The notes under the pieces are model-generated. The model did no database searches, was not told the origin of the DNA, and saw nothing but the letters and a program-made list of their open reading frames with translations. This document shows positions 9,379 to 21,786 of a stretch of DNA of 64,000 nt, piece by piece; positions within the stretch are counted from its first letter, which is position 1, and the number at the start of each line of letters is the position of its first letter. The translations under genes were made by a program, and so were the position numbers. The DNA is from Streptomyces sp. NK15101 (lineage in GTDB: Bacteria > Actinomycetota > Actinomycetes > Streptomycetales > Streptomycetaceae), in the NCBI RefSeq assembly GCF_020400725.1, contig NZ_JAINVG010000024.1:1-64000 (forward strand), given 5' to 3'.

Positions 9379-9455
9379 GCCAGGGCGATCCCCGCCCCGG
9401 ACACCCGTCAAAGCGCACTTGAGCAAGTCCAGAGCTTGGCCCCAGGATGGCGCCC

Positions 9456-10649
9456 ATGACACGACCGCTGCTCAATCGCCGCCTCGCCGAGTTCGGGACG
9501 ACGATCTTCGCCGAGATGTCCGCGCTCGCCGCCAGGACCGGGTCGATCAACCTCGGTCAGGGCTTCCCCGACACCGACGGCCCGGAGGAGGTCCGGGAGG
9601 CGGCGGTCCGCGCGCTGCGGGACGGCCGCGGCAACCAGTACCCGCCCGGCCCCGGCGTCCCCGAGCTGCGGTCGGCGATCGCCGACCACCAGCGGGAGCG
9701 GTACGGCCTCGTGTACGACCCCGACGCCGAGGTCCTCGTCACGGCGGGCGCCACCGAGGCGATCGCGGCGGCCCTGCTCGCCCTGGTCGAGCCGGGCGAC
9801 GAGGTGATCGCCCTGGAGCCGTACTACGACTCGTACGCCGCCTGCATCGCGATGGCCGGCGGCACCAGGGTCCCCGTCACCCTCCGCCCCCACGAGGGCG
9901 TCCGCGGCGGAGCCGCCGACCGACGCTACGTGCTCGACCTCGACGAGCTGCGGGCCGCCGTCACCGGCCGGACCCGGCTGATCCTGCTCAACACCCCGCA
10001 CAACCCCACCGGCACGGTCCTCACCCGGGCCGAGCTGACCGCCGTCGCCGAGCTGGCGGTCGAGCGGGACCTGCTGGTCGTCACGGACGAGGTGTACGAG
10101 CACCTGGTCTTCGACGGGGCCGAGCACCTGCCGATCGCGAGCCTGCCCGGCATGCGGGAGCGCACCGTCACCATCGGTTCGAGCGGGAAGACGTTCTCCT
10201 TCACGGGCTGGAAGGTCGGCTGGACCACCGCGAGCCCCGAGCTGACCTCCGCCGTCCGCTCGGCCAAGCAGTTCCTCACGTACGTCTCCTCGGGCCCCTT
10301 CCAGTACGCGATCGCCGAGGCCCTCCGCCTCCCCGCCGCCTATTTCGACGGGCTGCGCGCCGACCTGCGCGCCAAGCGGGACCTGCTGAGCGAGGGCCTC
10401 GCGCAGGCGGGCTTCGAGGTCTACCGCCCGGCCGGCACCTACTTCGTCACCACCGACATCCGCCCCCTCGGCGCCACCGACGGCTTCGCCTTCTGCCGCT
10501 CCCTCCCGGAGCGCGCGGGCGTCGTCGCCATCCCCAACGCCGTCTTCTACGACCACCGCGAGGAGGGCGCCCCCTTCGTCCGCTTCGCCTTCTGCAAGAA
10601 GACCGAGGTCCTGGAGGAGGCCGTCTCCCGCCTCAAGCGGCTCGCCTGA
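9456..10649 (+). CDS. PLP-dependent aminotransferase, class I/II
   Basis: 397 residues, fold-type I. Motifs in order are INLGQGFPDTDGP, YPPGPGVPELR, TAGATEAIAAAL, NTPHNPTGTVL, VTDEVYEHLVF and SSGKTFSFTGWKVGW, whose first Lys is the PLP lysine. This matches the kynurenine aminotransferase / N-succinyl-diaminopimelate aminotransferase group; the substrate cannot be fixed from sequence. The ATG at 9456 has AGGA nine bases before it, better than the ATG at 9447. It is transcribed divergently from the small membrane-protein genes and followed by a strong terminator. Confidence 0.88.
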   Translation: MTRPLLNRRLAEFGTTIFAEMSALAARTGSINLGQGFPDTDGPEEVREAAVRALRDGRGNQYPPGPGVPELRSAIADHQRERYGLVYDPDAEVLVTAGATEAIAAALLALVEPGDEVIALEPYYDSYAACIAMAGGTRVPVTLRPHEGVRGGAADRRYVLDLDELRAAVTGRTRLILLNTPHNPTGTVLTRAELTAVAELAVERDLLVVTDEVYEHLVFDGAEHLPIASLPGMRERTVTIGSSGKTFSFTGWKVGWTTASPELTSAVRSAKQFLTYVSSGPFQYAIAEALRLPAAYFDGLRADLRAKRDLLSEGLAQAGFEVYRPAGTYFVTTDIRPLGATDGFAFCRSLPERAGVVAIPNAVFYDHREEGAPFVRFAFCKKTEVLEEAVSRLKRLA

Positions 10650-10724
10650 GGCCCTGCCGGGGCCCGAGACCCCCGATTTCCCGGGGACCCCGGGGCTCCC
10701 GGCGTCCCAAAGACCGAAAGAACG

Positions 10725-10760
10725 CGGAGGGAGCCCGGCGCCGAAGCCGGGCTCCCTCCG
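10725..10760. terminator. Bidirectional terminator
   Basis: Perfect 15-bp arms (10725-10739, 10746-10760) around a 6-base loop, between the convergent aminotransferase and YbjN-like genes. Confidence 0.85.
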
Positions 10761-10778
10761 TGTGCGCGGGGGCGAGGA

Positions 10779-11315
10779 CTACTCCTCGTCGCCGCCCTCG
10801 GCCTTGTCCTCCGGGGACTCCAGGCCGAACTGCTCCACGATCCACTTGTCGAACTCGATGGAGGCGCGGACCCAGCTGACCGTGGAGGACACGAAGTGCT
10901 CCAGGGCGACGCCGGTGCCGATCAGCATCTGGGCCTCGCCGATGAGGCGGAGGGTGGCGGAGCCGTCCTCCTCCTCGTGCAGGTGGGTGTAGACCTTGGG
11001 CCACAGGGTGCGGCGGTTCCAGTCGTCGATCGCGTCGAGGACCTTCGCGCGGTCGTCGGCGGAGTGCGGACGGTCGTAGAACGTCCGCACCGAGAAGACC
11101 TGCTGCTCGCCCTCGCCGCGGAACATGAAGTACGTGCGGAACTCCTCCCACGGCGCCGCGAGGTCACCCTCGTCGTCGACGACGTACTTGAGTTCCATCT
11201 GGTCGAGGAGCTGCTTGACGAGGTCCTGGTCGGGGACGACGGGGCCCGCCGGTCCTACGGCCTGAGGCTGGGGCTGGCCCCCGAAATTCGGAATCGAGGA
11301 CGGGTCGATGCTCAC
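10779..11315 (-). CDS. YbjN-domain (type III chaperone-like) protein
   Basis: 178 residues. After an N-terminal low-complexity stretch (PNFGGQPQPQAVGPAGP), the rest fits the YbjN/T3SS-chaperone-like fold: LVKQLLDQMELKYVVDDEGD, FMFRGEGEQQVFSVRTFY, and AKVLDAIDDWNRRTLWPKVY. The last residues are acidic. The role is unknown; actinobacterial members are conserved next to clpB-region genes. The GTG at 11315 has GAAGGG ten bases upstream and begins SIDPSSIPNFGG. An open frame continues upstream to 11840, but that leader overlaps another gene and looks non-coding. Confidence 0.75.
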   Translation of the reverse strand: MSIDPSSIPNFGGQPQPQAVGPAGPVVPDQDLVKQLLDQMELKYVVDDEGDLAAPWEEFRTYFMFRGEGEQQVFSVRTFYDRPHSADDRAKVLDAIDDWNRRTLWPKVYTHLHEEEDGSATLRLIGEAQMLIGTGVALEHFVSSTVSWVRASIEFDKWIVEQFGLESPEDKAEGGDEE

Positions 11316-11432
11316 CGTGTATTTCCCTTCGTACGGATGCTCGCCATCCTCCCCCATCCCGGGCGGTACGTGGCAAGCCCCGCAGGGCCGGAAGAGGCGA
11401 GATCCGCTGCCGGCTGACATGATCCCGTGCCC

Positions 11433-11861
11433 ATGGGGGACACGAAGAAGGAATCCCGGTGGTGGATCTGGCTCCTCGTGGGGCTCGTGGCGCTCTGCGG
11501 GCTGCCCGTCACCTTTCTGGCCTGGGGCGCCTACTCCATCAGTGAGGGCGGCAGGGAGCAGCCGGTGGACTGCGCCGAGGCGATGGAGTTCGCCCGCGGC
11601 AGGCTTCCGGCAGGGGCCGAGGACGCCCGGTGCACCGGGATGCACTGGCAGGACTCGTACATCACCGTGGATTTCCGCATGCCGCGCACCGGGGTCGCCG
11701 ACTGGCTGAAAACCACCTATCCGGGTGGCGAGCCGCCGGCCTCCTGCGACGCGGACCTGTGCCTGGACGAGGACTACGGCCAGGCGCTCTACGTCCACGT
11801 GAAGGTGGTGTACGAGGACGGCGGCACCGCCCTCGTACACCTCACCTCCTTCGACGTGTAG
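11433..11861 (+). CDS. Small membrane-anchored protein
   Basis: 142 residues. It has a short basic-acidic N-terminus (MGDTKKESRW), one transmembrane helix (WIWLLVGLVALCGLPVTFLA) and an external domain of about 105 residues with four Cys (DCAEAM, ARCTGMHW, SCDADLCLDEDYG) that could form disulfides. No family is recognised. It reads towards clpB, and only 15 bp separate the two stop codons. A GTG two codons upstream (11427) is an alternative start; neither has a strong ribosome site. Confidence 0.6.
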   Translation: MGDTKKESRWWIWLLVGLVALCGLPVTFLAWGAYSISEGGREQPVDCAEAMEFARGRLPAGAEDARCTGMHWQDSYITVDFRMPRTGVADWLKTTYPGGEPPASCDADLCLDEDYGQALYVHVKVVYEDGGTALVHLTSFDV

Positions 11862-11876
11862 CCCCGGCGGGGACGG

Positions 11877-14468
<2,592 letters not shown>

Positions 14469-14532
14469 GTGCGGTGCTCCTTCTGGGGTCTCGTGGGTCC
14501 TCTCCTTCTATGACCTCTCCAGGGTACACAAA

Positions 14533-14553
14533 GTTGAGTCGACTCCGCTCAAG
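14533..14553 (-). promoter_or_regulatory. HAIR operator (HspR box) of clpB
   Basis: On the plus strand the site reads GTTGAGT-N7-GCTCAAG, matching the HAIR consensus CTTGAGT-N7-ACTCAAG at 12 of 14 positions. It lies between clpB and the divergent PPOX gene, at promoter distance from clpB. HspR is encoded at 16836-17279. Confidence 0.85.
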
Positions 14554-14590
14554 GTGTCGGAGGGAGCTCTCCCGCGGGTAGTTTCCGGGC

Positions 14591-14995
14591 ATGGCCACAG
14601 ACCCCAGGAACCCCTCCGACTCGTACCTGAGCTTCTGGCGCGAGTACCACATGTGCACCCTGACCACCCCGCGCCCGGACGGCACGCCGCACGTCGTCGC
14701 GGTCGGCGTCACGTACGACCCCGAGGGCGGGTACGCGCGCGTGATCACCAACAAGAACAGCCGGAAGGTCGCCAACGTCCTGGCGGCGGGCGCGGACGGC
14801 GCGCGGGTCGCGGTCTGCCAGGTCGACAAGGGGCGCTGGGCCACCCTGGAGGGCGTCGCCCACGTCCGCACGGAGGCCGAGACCGTCGCGAACGCCGTCG
14901 CCCGCTACGCGGAGCGCTACGGCCGCACGCCGACCCCGAACCCGGACCGGGTCGTCATCGAGATCGCCCTCACCCGGGCGATGGGCCGCGCCTGA
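14591..14995 (+). CDS. PPOX-class flavin/F420-dependent oxidoreductase
   Basis: 134 residues, a single pyridoxamine-phosphate-oxidase-like split barrel. TLTTPRPDGTPHVVAVGVTYD, ARVITNKNSRKVANV and ARVAVCQVDKGRWATLEGVAHV match the small actinobacterial F420-dependent PPOX enzymes. The substrate is unknown. It is transcribed divergently from clpB and shares the intergenic region with the HAIR operator, so heat-shock control is possible but not shown. A strong terminator follows at 15022-15066. Confidence 0.8.
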   Translation: MATDPRNPSDSYLSFWREYHMCTLTTPRPDGTPHVVAVGVTYDPEGGYARVITNKNSRKVANVLAAGADGARVAVCQVDKGRWATLEGVAHVRTEAETVANAVARYAERYGRTPTPNPDRVVIEIALTRAMGRA

Positions 14996-15021
14996 CCCCA
15001 CGGGCGGGGAAAAGGGAGAAG

Positions 15022-15066
15022 CACAGCGGCGCCATCGCGTTTCAGGTCCGCGATGGCGCCGCTGTG
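15022..15066. terminator. Strong bidirectional terminator
   Basis: Perfect 18-bp arms (15022-15039 and 15049-15066) with a 9-base loop, between two convergent genes. Confidence 0.85.
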
Positions 15067-15108
15067 TGGGGGAAGTGCCGGAGCGATCTACAACGACGGG
15101 GGAATCGC

Positions 15109-15426
15109 TCAGGCACTGCGGGGGGTGGCGGTGATGGCCTCTGCTTCGATCAGCTGGTGGTCCCGCTGATCGAGGTTGACGAAGATCATGCCGTACCGGA
15201 TGGCACAGCGGATGGGCTGCGGAGCGCCGCGGGGACGGCGCAGACAGCGGTACGCGCGGACGTCTTCGTCCTGCTCACGGGCGACGACGATCGGCTCTCC
15301 GAAGAGGGTGACCTTCAGCGAGTCGCCGCGGTGGGGGATTGCCGTGGCGAGATCGACGAAGTGCCAGCCGGAGCGATAGGCCGAGGCCATCTCCCGGCGG
15401 AACCTGGGGTCATCGGGAACATTCAT
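15109..15426 (-). CDS. Rieske-like small protein without cluster ligands
   Basis: 105 residues. The segment SGWHFVDLATAIPHRGDSLKVTLFGEP, EDVRAYRCLRRPRG, IRYGMIFVNLDQ resembles the N-terminal part of Rieske domains in ring-hydroxylating oxygenases. The Cys-X-His and Cys-X2-His pairs that hold the 2Fe-2S cluster are absent: only two Cys remain (YRCL and IRCA), with no His near them. It starts eight bases after the DPGW-peptide gene ends and should be cotranscribed with it. It is probably a non-redox binding or partner protein. The similarity is weak and the assignment tentative. Confidence 0.55.
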   Translation of the reverse strand: MNVPDDPRFRREMASAYRSGWHFVDLATAIPHRGDSLKVTLFGEPIVVAREQDEDVRAYRCLRRPRGAPQPIRCAIRYGMIFVNLDQRDHQLIEAEAITATPRSA

Positions 15427-15434
15427 GTGCCCGA

Positions 15435-15653
15435 CTAGTTCCAGCCGGGGTCCTGCGCGGGGGCCACGCTCCAGCCCGGGTCATCGAGGAGCGTGGGTGC
15501 CGCGAGGTGCCAGCCCGGGTCGAGCTGAGCGGCCTGCACCTGCGCCGGCTCCGAGTGCCAGCCCGGATCCGGGGTCACTCCCACCGCGCCCAATGTGGCG
15601 GCCGCGATGAAGGCGACTCCGGCCGCCGCGCGTATGAGCTTCTTCATCATCAC
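15435..15653 (-). CDS. Secreted peptide with four DPGW repeats
   Basis: 72 residues. An N-terminal signal peptide (MMMKKLIRAAAGVAFIAAATLG and neighbours) is followed by a mature part of about 48 residues with four spaced repeats: DPGWH, DPGWH, DPGWS and DPGWN, the last at the C-terminus. Spacers are Ala/Gln/Leu-rich. There are no Cys residues. Three Met codons lie in a row after the GTG at 15653; GAGG is seven bases upstream. It is divergent from a LuxR-type regulator and precedes the Rieske-like gene. It looks like an exported signal or pro-peptide; no known family is recognised. Confidence 0.65.
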   Translation of the reverse strand: MMMKKLIRAAAGVAFIAAATLGAVGVTPDPGWHSEPAQVQAAQLDPGWHLAAPTLLDDPGWSVAPAQDPGWN

Positions 15654-15696
15654 CGAGCAACCTCACTTGAAGGCAACGTCTACTTCCAACCCCCGC

Positions 15697-15717
15697 GAGT
15701 AAGACGATGGCTTACTC
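15697..15717. promoter_or_regulatory. Inverted-repeat operator candidate
   Basis: GAGTAAG-N7-CTTACTC, perfect 7-bp arms, in the intergenic space between the DPGW-peptide gene and the divergent LuxR-type regulator. It sits 45 bp from the peptide start and 65 bp from the regulator start. A single site could control both directions. Confidence 0.55.
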
Positions 15718-15782
15718 TCTGCGCCTGCACCACCAAACCCAGGCATCATGTTCCTGAGATGCAGGAGCCTGGGGGTGTACAT

Positions 15783-16763
15783 ATGCGGAAACAAGCGGAC
15801 GAAACAGGGCACCCTCATTCGCACGCCGAACTGTGCGAAGCGGGCTCCGAGCTCTACGCGGCCGCTCTGCGCACGGGGCGAATACCCCGGTCAGAGGCGG
15901 TCGAGGCGCCCTGTCTCCTCGACCTCTCGCTGCTCCACCCCGACCCCGACGACGCGCAGTGGCTGCGTCCGGTTCCCCCCTCCGCGGCGCTCGCCCAGCT
16001 GCTCCAGCCGATCGAGCGGGAGATACTCGACCGCCGGCGGCGCACCGTCGCCCTGTCGGACGCGTTCGAGCCGTTCATGGCCATCAGCGCCCACGACTCC
16101 CCCACCACACACGCCATCACCGTCCTCGAGGGCATCGACCGCATCAACTCGACCCTCGACCGCGTCGTGGCCAACTGCCGCCAGGAGCTCCTCACCGTCC
16201 AGCCGGGCGGCGGACGGCCCGCCCAGGCCCTCAGCGAGGCCCTCGACCGCGTCTCCCCGCTCCTGGGACGCGGCATCAGCATGCGCACGCTCTACCAGCA
16301 CACCGCGCGCCACACCGAGCTCACGCTGACCTATCTGGAGCACGTGGGCCCCGAGGTCCAGGTCCGCACCCTCGAAGAGATCATCGACCGGCTGATCATC
16401 GTCGACCGCGAGGTCGCCTTCATCCCGGCCCGCAGCGACCGCCAGGTCGCCCTGGAGCTGCGCCACCCCGGCCTGGTCGCCTACCTCGGCGGCGTCTTCG
16501 ACCAGTTCTGGCAGCTGGCGGTGCCGATACGGGAGGAGATCCCGTACGACATCAAGACCGACGGCATCGGCGGCGTCCAGCGCTCCATCGCCCGGCTCCT
16601 CGTCGAGGGGCACGTCGACGAGGCCATCGCCCGCCGGCTCGGGATGAACGTGCGGACCTGCCGGGCGCACATCGCCAAGCTCGCCGCCGCCCTCGGCAGC
16701 GGCAGCCGGGCGCAGCTCGGCTATCTGATCGCCCAGTCCGGCATCCTCGAACGGGACAACTGA
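15783..16763 (+). CDS. LuxR/helix-turn-helix-type transcriptional regulator
   Basis: 326 residues. The N-terminal two-thirds is an all-helical sensor-like region with no recognised domain (SELYAAALRTGRIPRSEAVE, FEPFMAISAHDSP, LRTLEEIIDRLIIVDREVAF-type segments). The C-terminus is a LuxR-type HTH: LVEGHVDEAIARRLGMNVRTCRAHIAKLAAALGS is visible in pieces and places the recognition helix around MNVRTCRAHI. The architecture resembles stand-alone LuxR regulators of actinobacteria that follow a degenerate TrmB-like domain. The ATG at 15783 follows a G-rich stretch. It is divergent from the DPGW-peptide operon across a perfect inverted repeat. Confidence 0.75.
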   Translation: MRKQADETGHPHSHAELCEAGSELYAAALRTGRIPRSEAVEAPCLLDLSLLHPDPDDAQWLRPVPPSAALAQLLQPIEREILDRRRRTVALSDAFEPFMAISAHDSPTTHAITVLEGIDRINSTLDRVVANCRQELLTVQPGGGRPAQALSEALDRVSPLLGRGISMRTLYQHTARHTELTLTYLEHVGPEVQVRTLEEIIDRLIIVDREVAFIPARSDRQVALELRHPGLVAYLGGVFDQFWQLAVPIREEIPYDIKTDGIGGVQRSIARLLVEGHVDEAIARRLGMNVRTCRAHIAKLAAALGSGSRAQLGYLIAQSGILERDN

Positions 16764-16780
16764 GCGCCCCGCACGACAAC

Positions 16781-16820
16781 GGCGAAGGCCCCCTCCACCG
16801 GAGTGGAGGGGGCCTTCGCC
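16781..16820. terminator. Bidirectional terminator before hspR
   Basis: Perfect 18-bp arms (16781-16798, 16803-16820) with a 4-base loop. It lies between the convergent LuxR-type gene and the end of the dnaK-hspR operon. Confidence 0.88.
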
Positions 16821-16835
16821 GTGACGGGGGGCGTG

Positions 16836-17279
16836 CTACTCGCCGCGCTTCGGGCGCCACACCACGAGGGCGCTCGCCTGCTGCACGTCGGTGTACGGCA
16901 CCAGGTCCCGGCGGTACGAGGCGTGCACCTGGGCCTCGCGCTGGCGCAGCGTCGCCGCCGCGCCCTCGACCGCCGCCGACAGCTCGGACACCCGGGCCTG
17001 GAGCGCAGCGACCTGGTTCTCCAGTTCGATGATCCGCTTGATTCCGGCCAGATTGATGCCCTCGTCCTGCGACAGCTGCTGCACCTGGCGGAGCAGCTCG
17101 ATGTCACGGGCCGAGTAGCGGCGGCCCCGCCCGGCCGTGCGGTCCGGGGAGACCAGGCCGAGACGGTCGTACTGCCGCAGGGTCTGCGGGTGCAGACCGG
17201 AGAGCTGGGCCGCCACCGAGATGACGTACACCGGCGACTCGTCGGTCAGCTCGAACGGATTGCGCCTGCGCCCTTCCAC
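16836..17279 (-). CDS. hspR: HspR heat-shock repressor (MerR family)
   Basis: 147 residues. The MerR winged-helix begins PVYVISVAAQLSGLHPQTLRQYDRLGLV, with GRGRRYSARDIELLRQV as wing and second HTH, then a coiled-coil (GIKRIIELENQVAALQARV). HspR binds HAIR operators, with DnaK as corepressor in Streptomyces. It is the last gene of the dnaK operon, four bases after dnaJ, so it represses its own synthesis. Target sites are visible at 14533, 20983 and possibly 21035. Confidence 0.95.
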   Translation of the reverse strand: MEGRRRNPFELTDESPVYVISVAAQLSGLHPQTLRQYDRLGLVSPDRTAGRGRRYSARDIELLRQVQQLSQDEGINLAGIKRIIELENQVAALQARVSELSAAVEGAAATLRQREAQVHASYRRDLVPYTDVQQASALVVWRPKRGE

Positions 17280-17283
17280 CTGG

Positions 17284-18447
17284 TCACGCTCCCTTCGCGG
17301 CCTGGAACAGCTCGGCCCGCGGGTCCTCGGAGGCGGTCGCCTCGCGGAAGGTCTCCAGGGCCTCTCGTGCCTTGTCGTCCAGCTCCTTCGGCACCGCCAC
17401 CTCGACCGTCACCAGGAGGTCGCCGCGCGTGCCGTCCTTGCGGACCGCGCCCTTGCCCCGGGCGCGCATGGTCCGGCCGTTCGGGGTGCCCGCGGGCAGC
17501 TTGAGGGTGACCGCGGGGCCGCCGAGGGTCGGGACCTTGATCTCGCCGCCGAGCGCCGCCTCCCAGAAGGAGACCGGCACCGTGACGGTGAGGTTGTCGT
17601 CCTTGCGGCCGAAGACCGGGTGGTCGTCGACGTGCACGACGACGTACAGGTCGCCGTTCTGCCCGCCGCGCTCGCCCGGCGCTCCCTTGCCGCGGAGACG
17701 GATCTTCTGGTTGTCGCTGACACCCGCCGGGATGCGGACCTGCATGGTGCGGGAGGACTTGGCCCGCCCGCTGCCCTTGCAGACCTCGCAGGGGTTCTCG
17801 GCGATGAGGCCGCGGCCCTTGCAGTCCACGCACGGGTCGGTGAGCGAGAAGCCGCCGCCGCTGCCGCGCGAGACCTGCCCGGTGCCGACGCAGGTCGGGC
17901 ACACCCGGGGCGTGCCGTTCTTGTCGCCGGTGCCCGAGCACGCCGTGCACGGCTGCTGGCTGGACATCCGCAGCGGCACGGTCGCGCCCTCGATGGCCTC
18001 GGTGAAGCTGAGCGTCACCTCGGACTCGATGTCCTGGCCGCGCCGCGGCTGGGTGCGGCCGGCTCCCCCGCCGCGGTTGAACAGTCCGCCGAAGACGTCG
18101 CCGATCCCGCCGCCGAAGCCGCCCGCCCCGGCCTGGGCGCCTCCGAAGAGGTCGCCCAGGTCGAAGTTGAACGAGCCGCCGCCCGGACCGCCGGCCCTGA
18201 AGCCGCCGTTCCCGAAGAGGGCGCGGGCGTCGTCGTACTCCTTGCGCTTCTTGGGGTCGCCGAGGATGTCGTTCGCCTCGGAGATCTCCTTGAAGCGCGC
18301 CTCGGCGCTCGCGTCGCCCTTGTTGGCGTCCGGATGGTTCTCGCGGGCGAGCTTCCGGTACGCCTTCTTGATCTCGGCCTCGGTGGCGTCCTTGGGGACG
18401 CCGAGAACCTTGTAGTAGTCCTTCTCGACGAAGTCCTTCGTGCTCAT
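17284..18447 (-). CDS. dnaJ: DnaJ co-chaperone (Hsp40)
   Basis: 387 residues, complete class-I DnaJ. The J domain (residues 9-75) holds the HPD triad in RENHPDANKG. A Gly/Phe-rich region follows (GGFRAGGPGGGSFNFDL). The zinc domain has four repeats: CTACSGTG, CPTCVGTG, CVDCKGRG, CEVCKGSG. The C-terminal substrate domains end the protein. It delivers clients to DnaK and stimulates its ATPase. It is third in the operon, 33 bp after grpE. Confidence 0.96.
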   Translation of the reverse strand: MSTKDFVEKDYYKVLGVPKDATEAEIKKAYRKLARENHPDANKGDASAEARFKEISEANDILGDPKKRKEYDDARALFGNGGFRAGGPGGGSFNFDLGDLFGGAQAGAGGFGGGIGDVFGGLFNRGGGAGRTQPRRGQDIESEVTLSFTEAIEGATVPLRMSSQQPCTACSGTGDKNGTPRVCPTCVGTGQVSRGSGGGFSLTDPCVDCKGRGLIAENPCEVCKGSGRAKSSRTMQVRIPAGVSDNQKIRLRGKGAPGERGGQNGDLYVVVHVDDHPVFGRKDDNLTVTVPVSFWEAALGGEIKVPTLGGPAVTLKLPAGTPNGRTMRARGKGAVRKDGTRGDLLVTVEVAVPKELDDKAREALETFREATASEDPRAELFQAAKGA

Positions 18448-18480
18448 CGACGTCCCTCCTCCCGCGTGCGGGTACGGCTG

Positions 18481-21026
<2,546 letters not shown>

Positions 21027-21034
21027 TCAACAGA

Positions 21035-21055
21035 CCTGAGTCGGGGCGACTCAAC
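21035..21055 (-). promoter_or_regulatory. HAIR-like operator 2 of the dnaK operon
   Basis: CCTGAGT-N7-ACTCAAC, 12 of 14 consensus positions, centred 52 bp (about five helical turns) from operator 1, so HspR bound at both could interact on one face. Confidence 0.8.
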
Positions 21056-21163
21056 TCTTCGCCGACCACAACACTCAACGGGCGCGTCGCTCCCGGCCTT
21101 TGCCCGGATTCCCATGAGAGAGTCCGGACATATCCCAGGATTCCCGCCGGAGGGTGAGACCGC

Positions 21164-21217
21164 ATGACGGCGAAGCGCGCGATGACAGCGAAGCGCGCGA
21201 TGACGGCGAAGCGCTCG
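21164..21217 (+). repeat. Triplicated 18-bp start region
   Basis: Three tandem 18-bp units (two substitutions in all) each encode MTAKRA/MTAKRS. All three contain an in-frame ATG, so translation may start at any of them; only the first has GGAGG at normal spacing. Confidence 0.85.
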
Positions 21218-21679
21218 TTCGACCTGGCGGGCGGACTCCTCCTGCTCCTCGTCCTCGCGCCGCTGATCGCCGGCACCGCCCTGTCCGTCTCCCTCGGCGG
21301 CAGCGGCGCGGTGCTGCGCCGCCGGACGGTGGCCGGCCTGAAGGGACGGCCCTTCACGATGCTGACCTTCCGCACGAGGAGCCCGCTGGCCGCGCTGCCG
21401 CTGCTGCTGCACGTCGTCACGGGCCGGATGTCGCTCGTCGGTCCGTGCCCGCTGACCCCGTCCCACCGCGAGTGCGCGGGCGAGGGCCGCCGACGGCTCT
21501 CCGTACGCCCGGGGCTGACCGGACCGTGGCAGATCAGCGGCCGTTCCGACCTACCGTGGGAGGAGCGCGAACTCCTCGACCTCCACTATGTGGACCACCA
21601 TTGGCTGGGGATGGATCTGCTGATCCTTGCGCGTACGCTTCCAGCAGTCCGCAGACGTCGCGCGGCAAGGTTTGCCTGA
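21164..21679 (+). CDS. Bacterial sugar transferase (WcaJ/undecaprenyl-P type), internally shortened
   Basis: 171 residues. KRSFDLAGGLLLLLVLAPLIAG is the membrane re-entrant start of the PF02397-type phosphoglycosyltransferase domain. GRPFTMLTFRTRSP, MSLVGPCPLTPSHRE, VRPGLTGPWQISGRSDLPWEERELLDLHYV match the rest. Between FRTRSP and the LLLHVVTG segment, the usual stretch with RVTRVGRFLRR and TSLDELPQ is missing, about 35 residues. This removes conserved acidic residues, so activity is doubtful. GGAGG lies nine bases before the ATG at 21164. Confidence 0.7.
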   Translation: MTAKRAMTAKRAMTAKRSFDLAGGLLLLLVLAPLIAGTALSVSLGGSGAVLRRRTVAGLKGRPFTMLTFRTRSPLAALPLLLHVVTGRMSLVGPCPLTPSHRECAGEGRRRLSVRPGLTGPWQISGRSDLPWEERELLDLHYVDHHWLGMDLLILARTLPAVRRRRAARFA

Positions 21680-21786
21680 GCGACACATATCACCGCGAGC
21701 GCCGCTACAGCGCGGCGCCGTGACCGGGTAATCTCAGCAGGAACTCAATAAGTTACCGCTTAGTAGGCCCGCCCGAGGAGCCCGTC

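Noticed and set aside
9150..9430. CTTGAGC boxes near the small membrane genes as HAIR sites
   Set aside because: The second half of HAIR (ACTCAAG after 7 bases) is absent; the repeat reads CTTGAGC then GAGTCCAGAGCTT or AAGTCCAGAGCTT.
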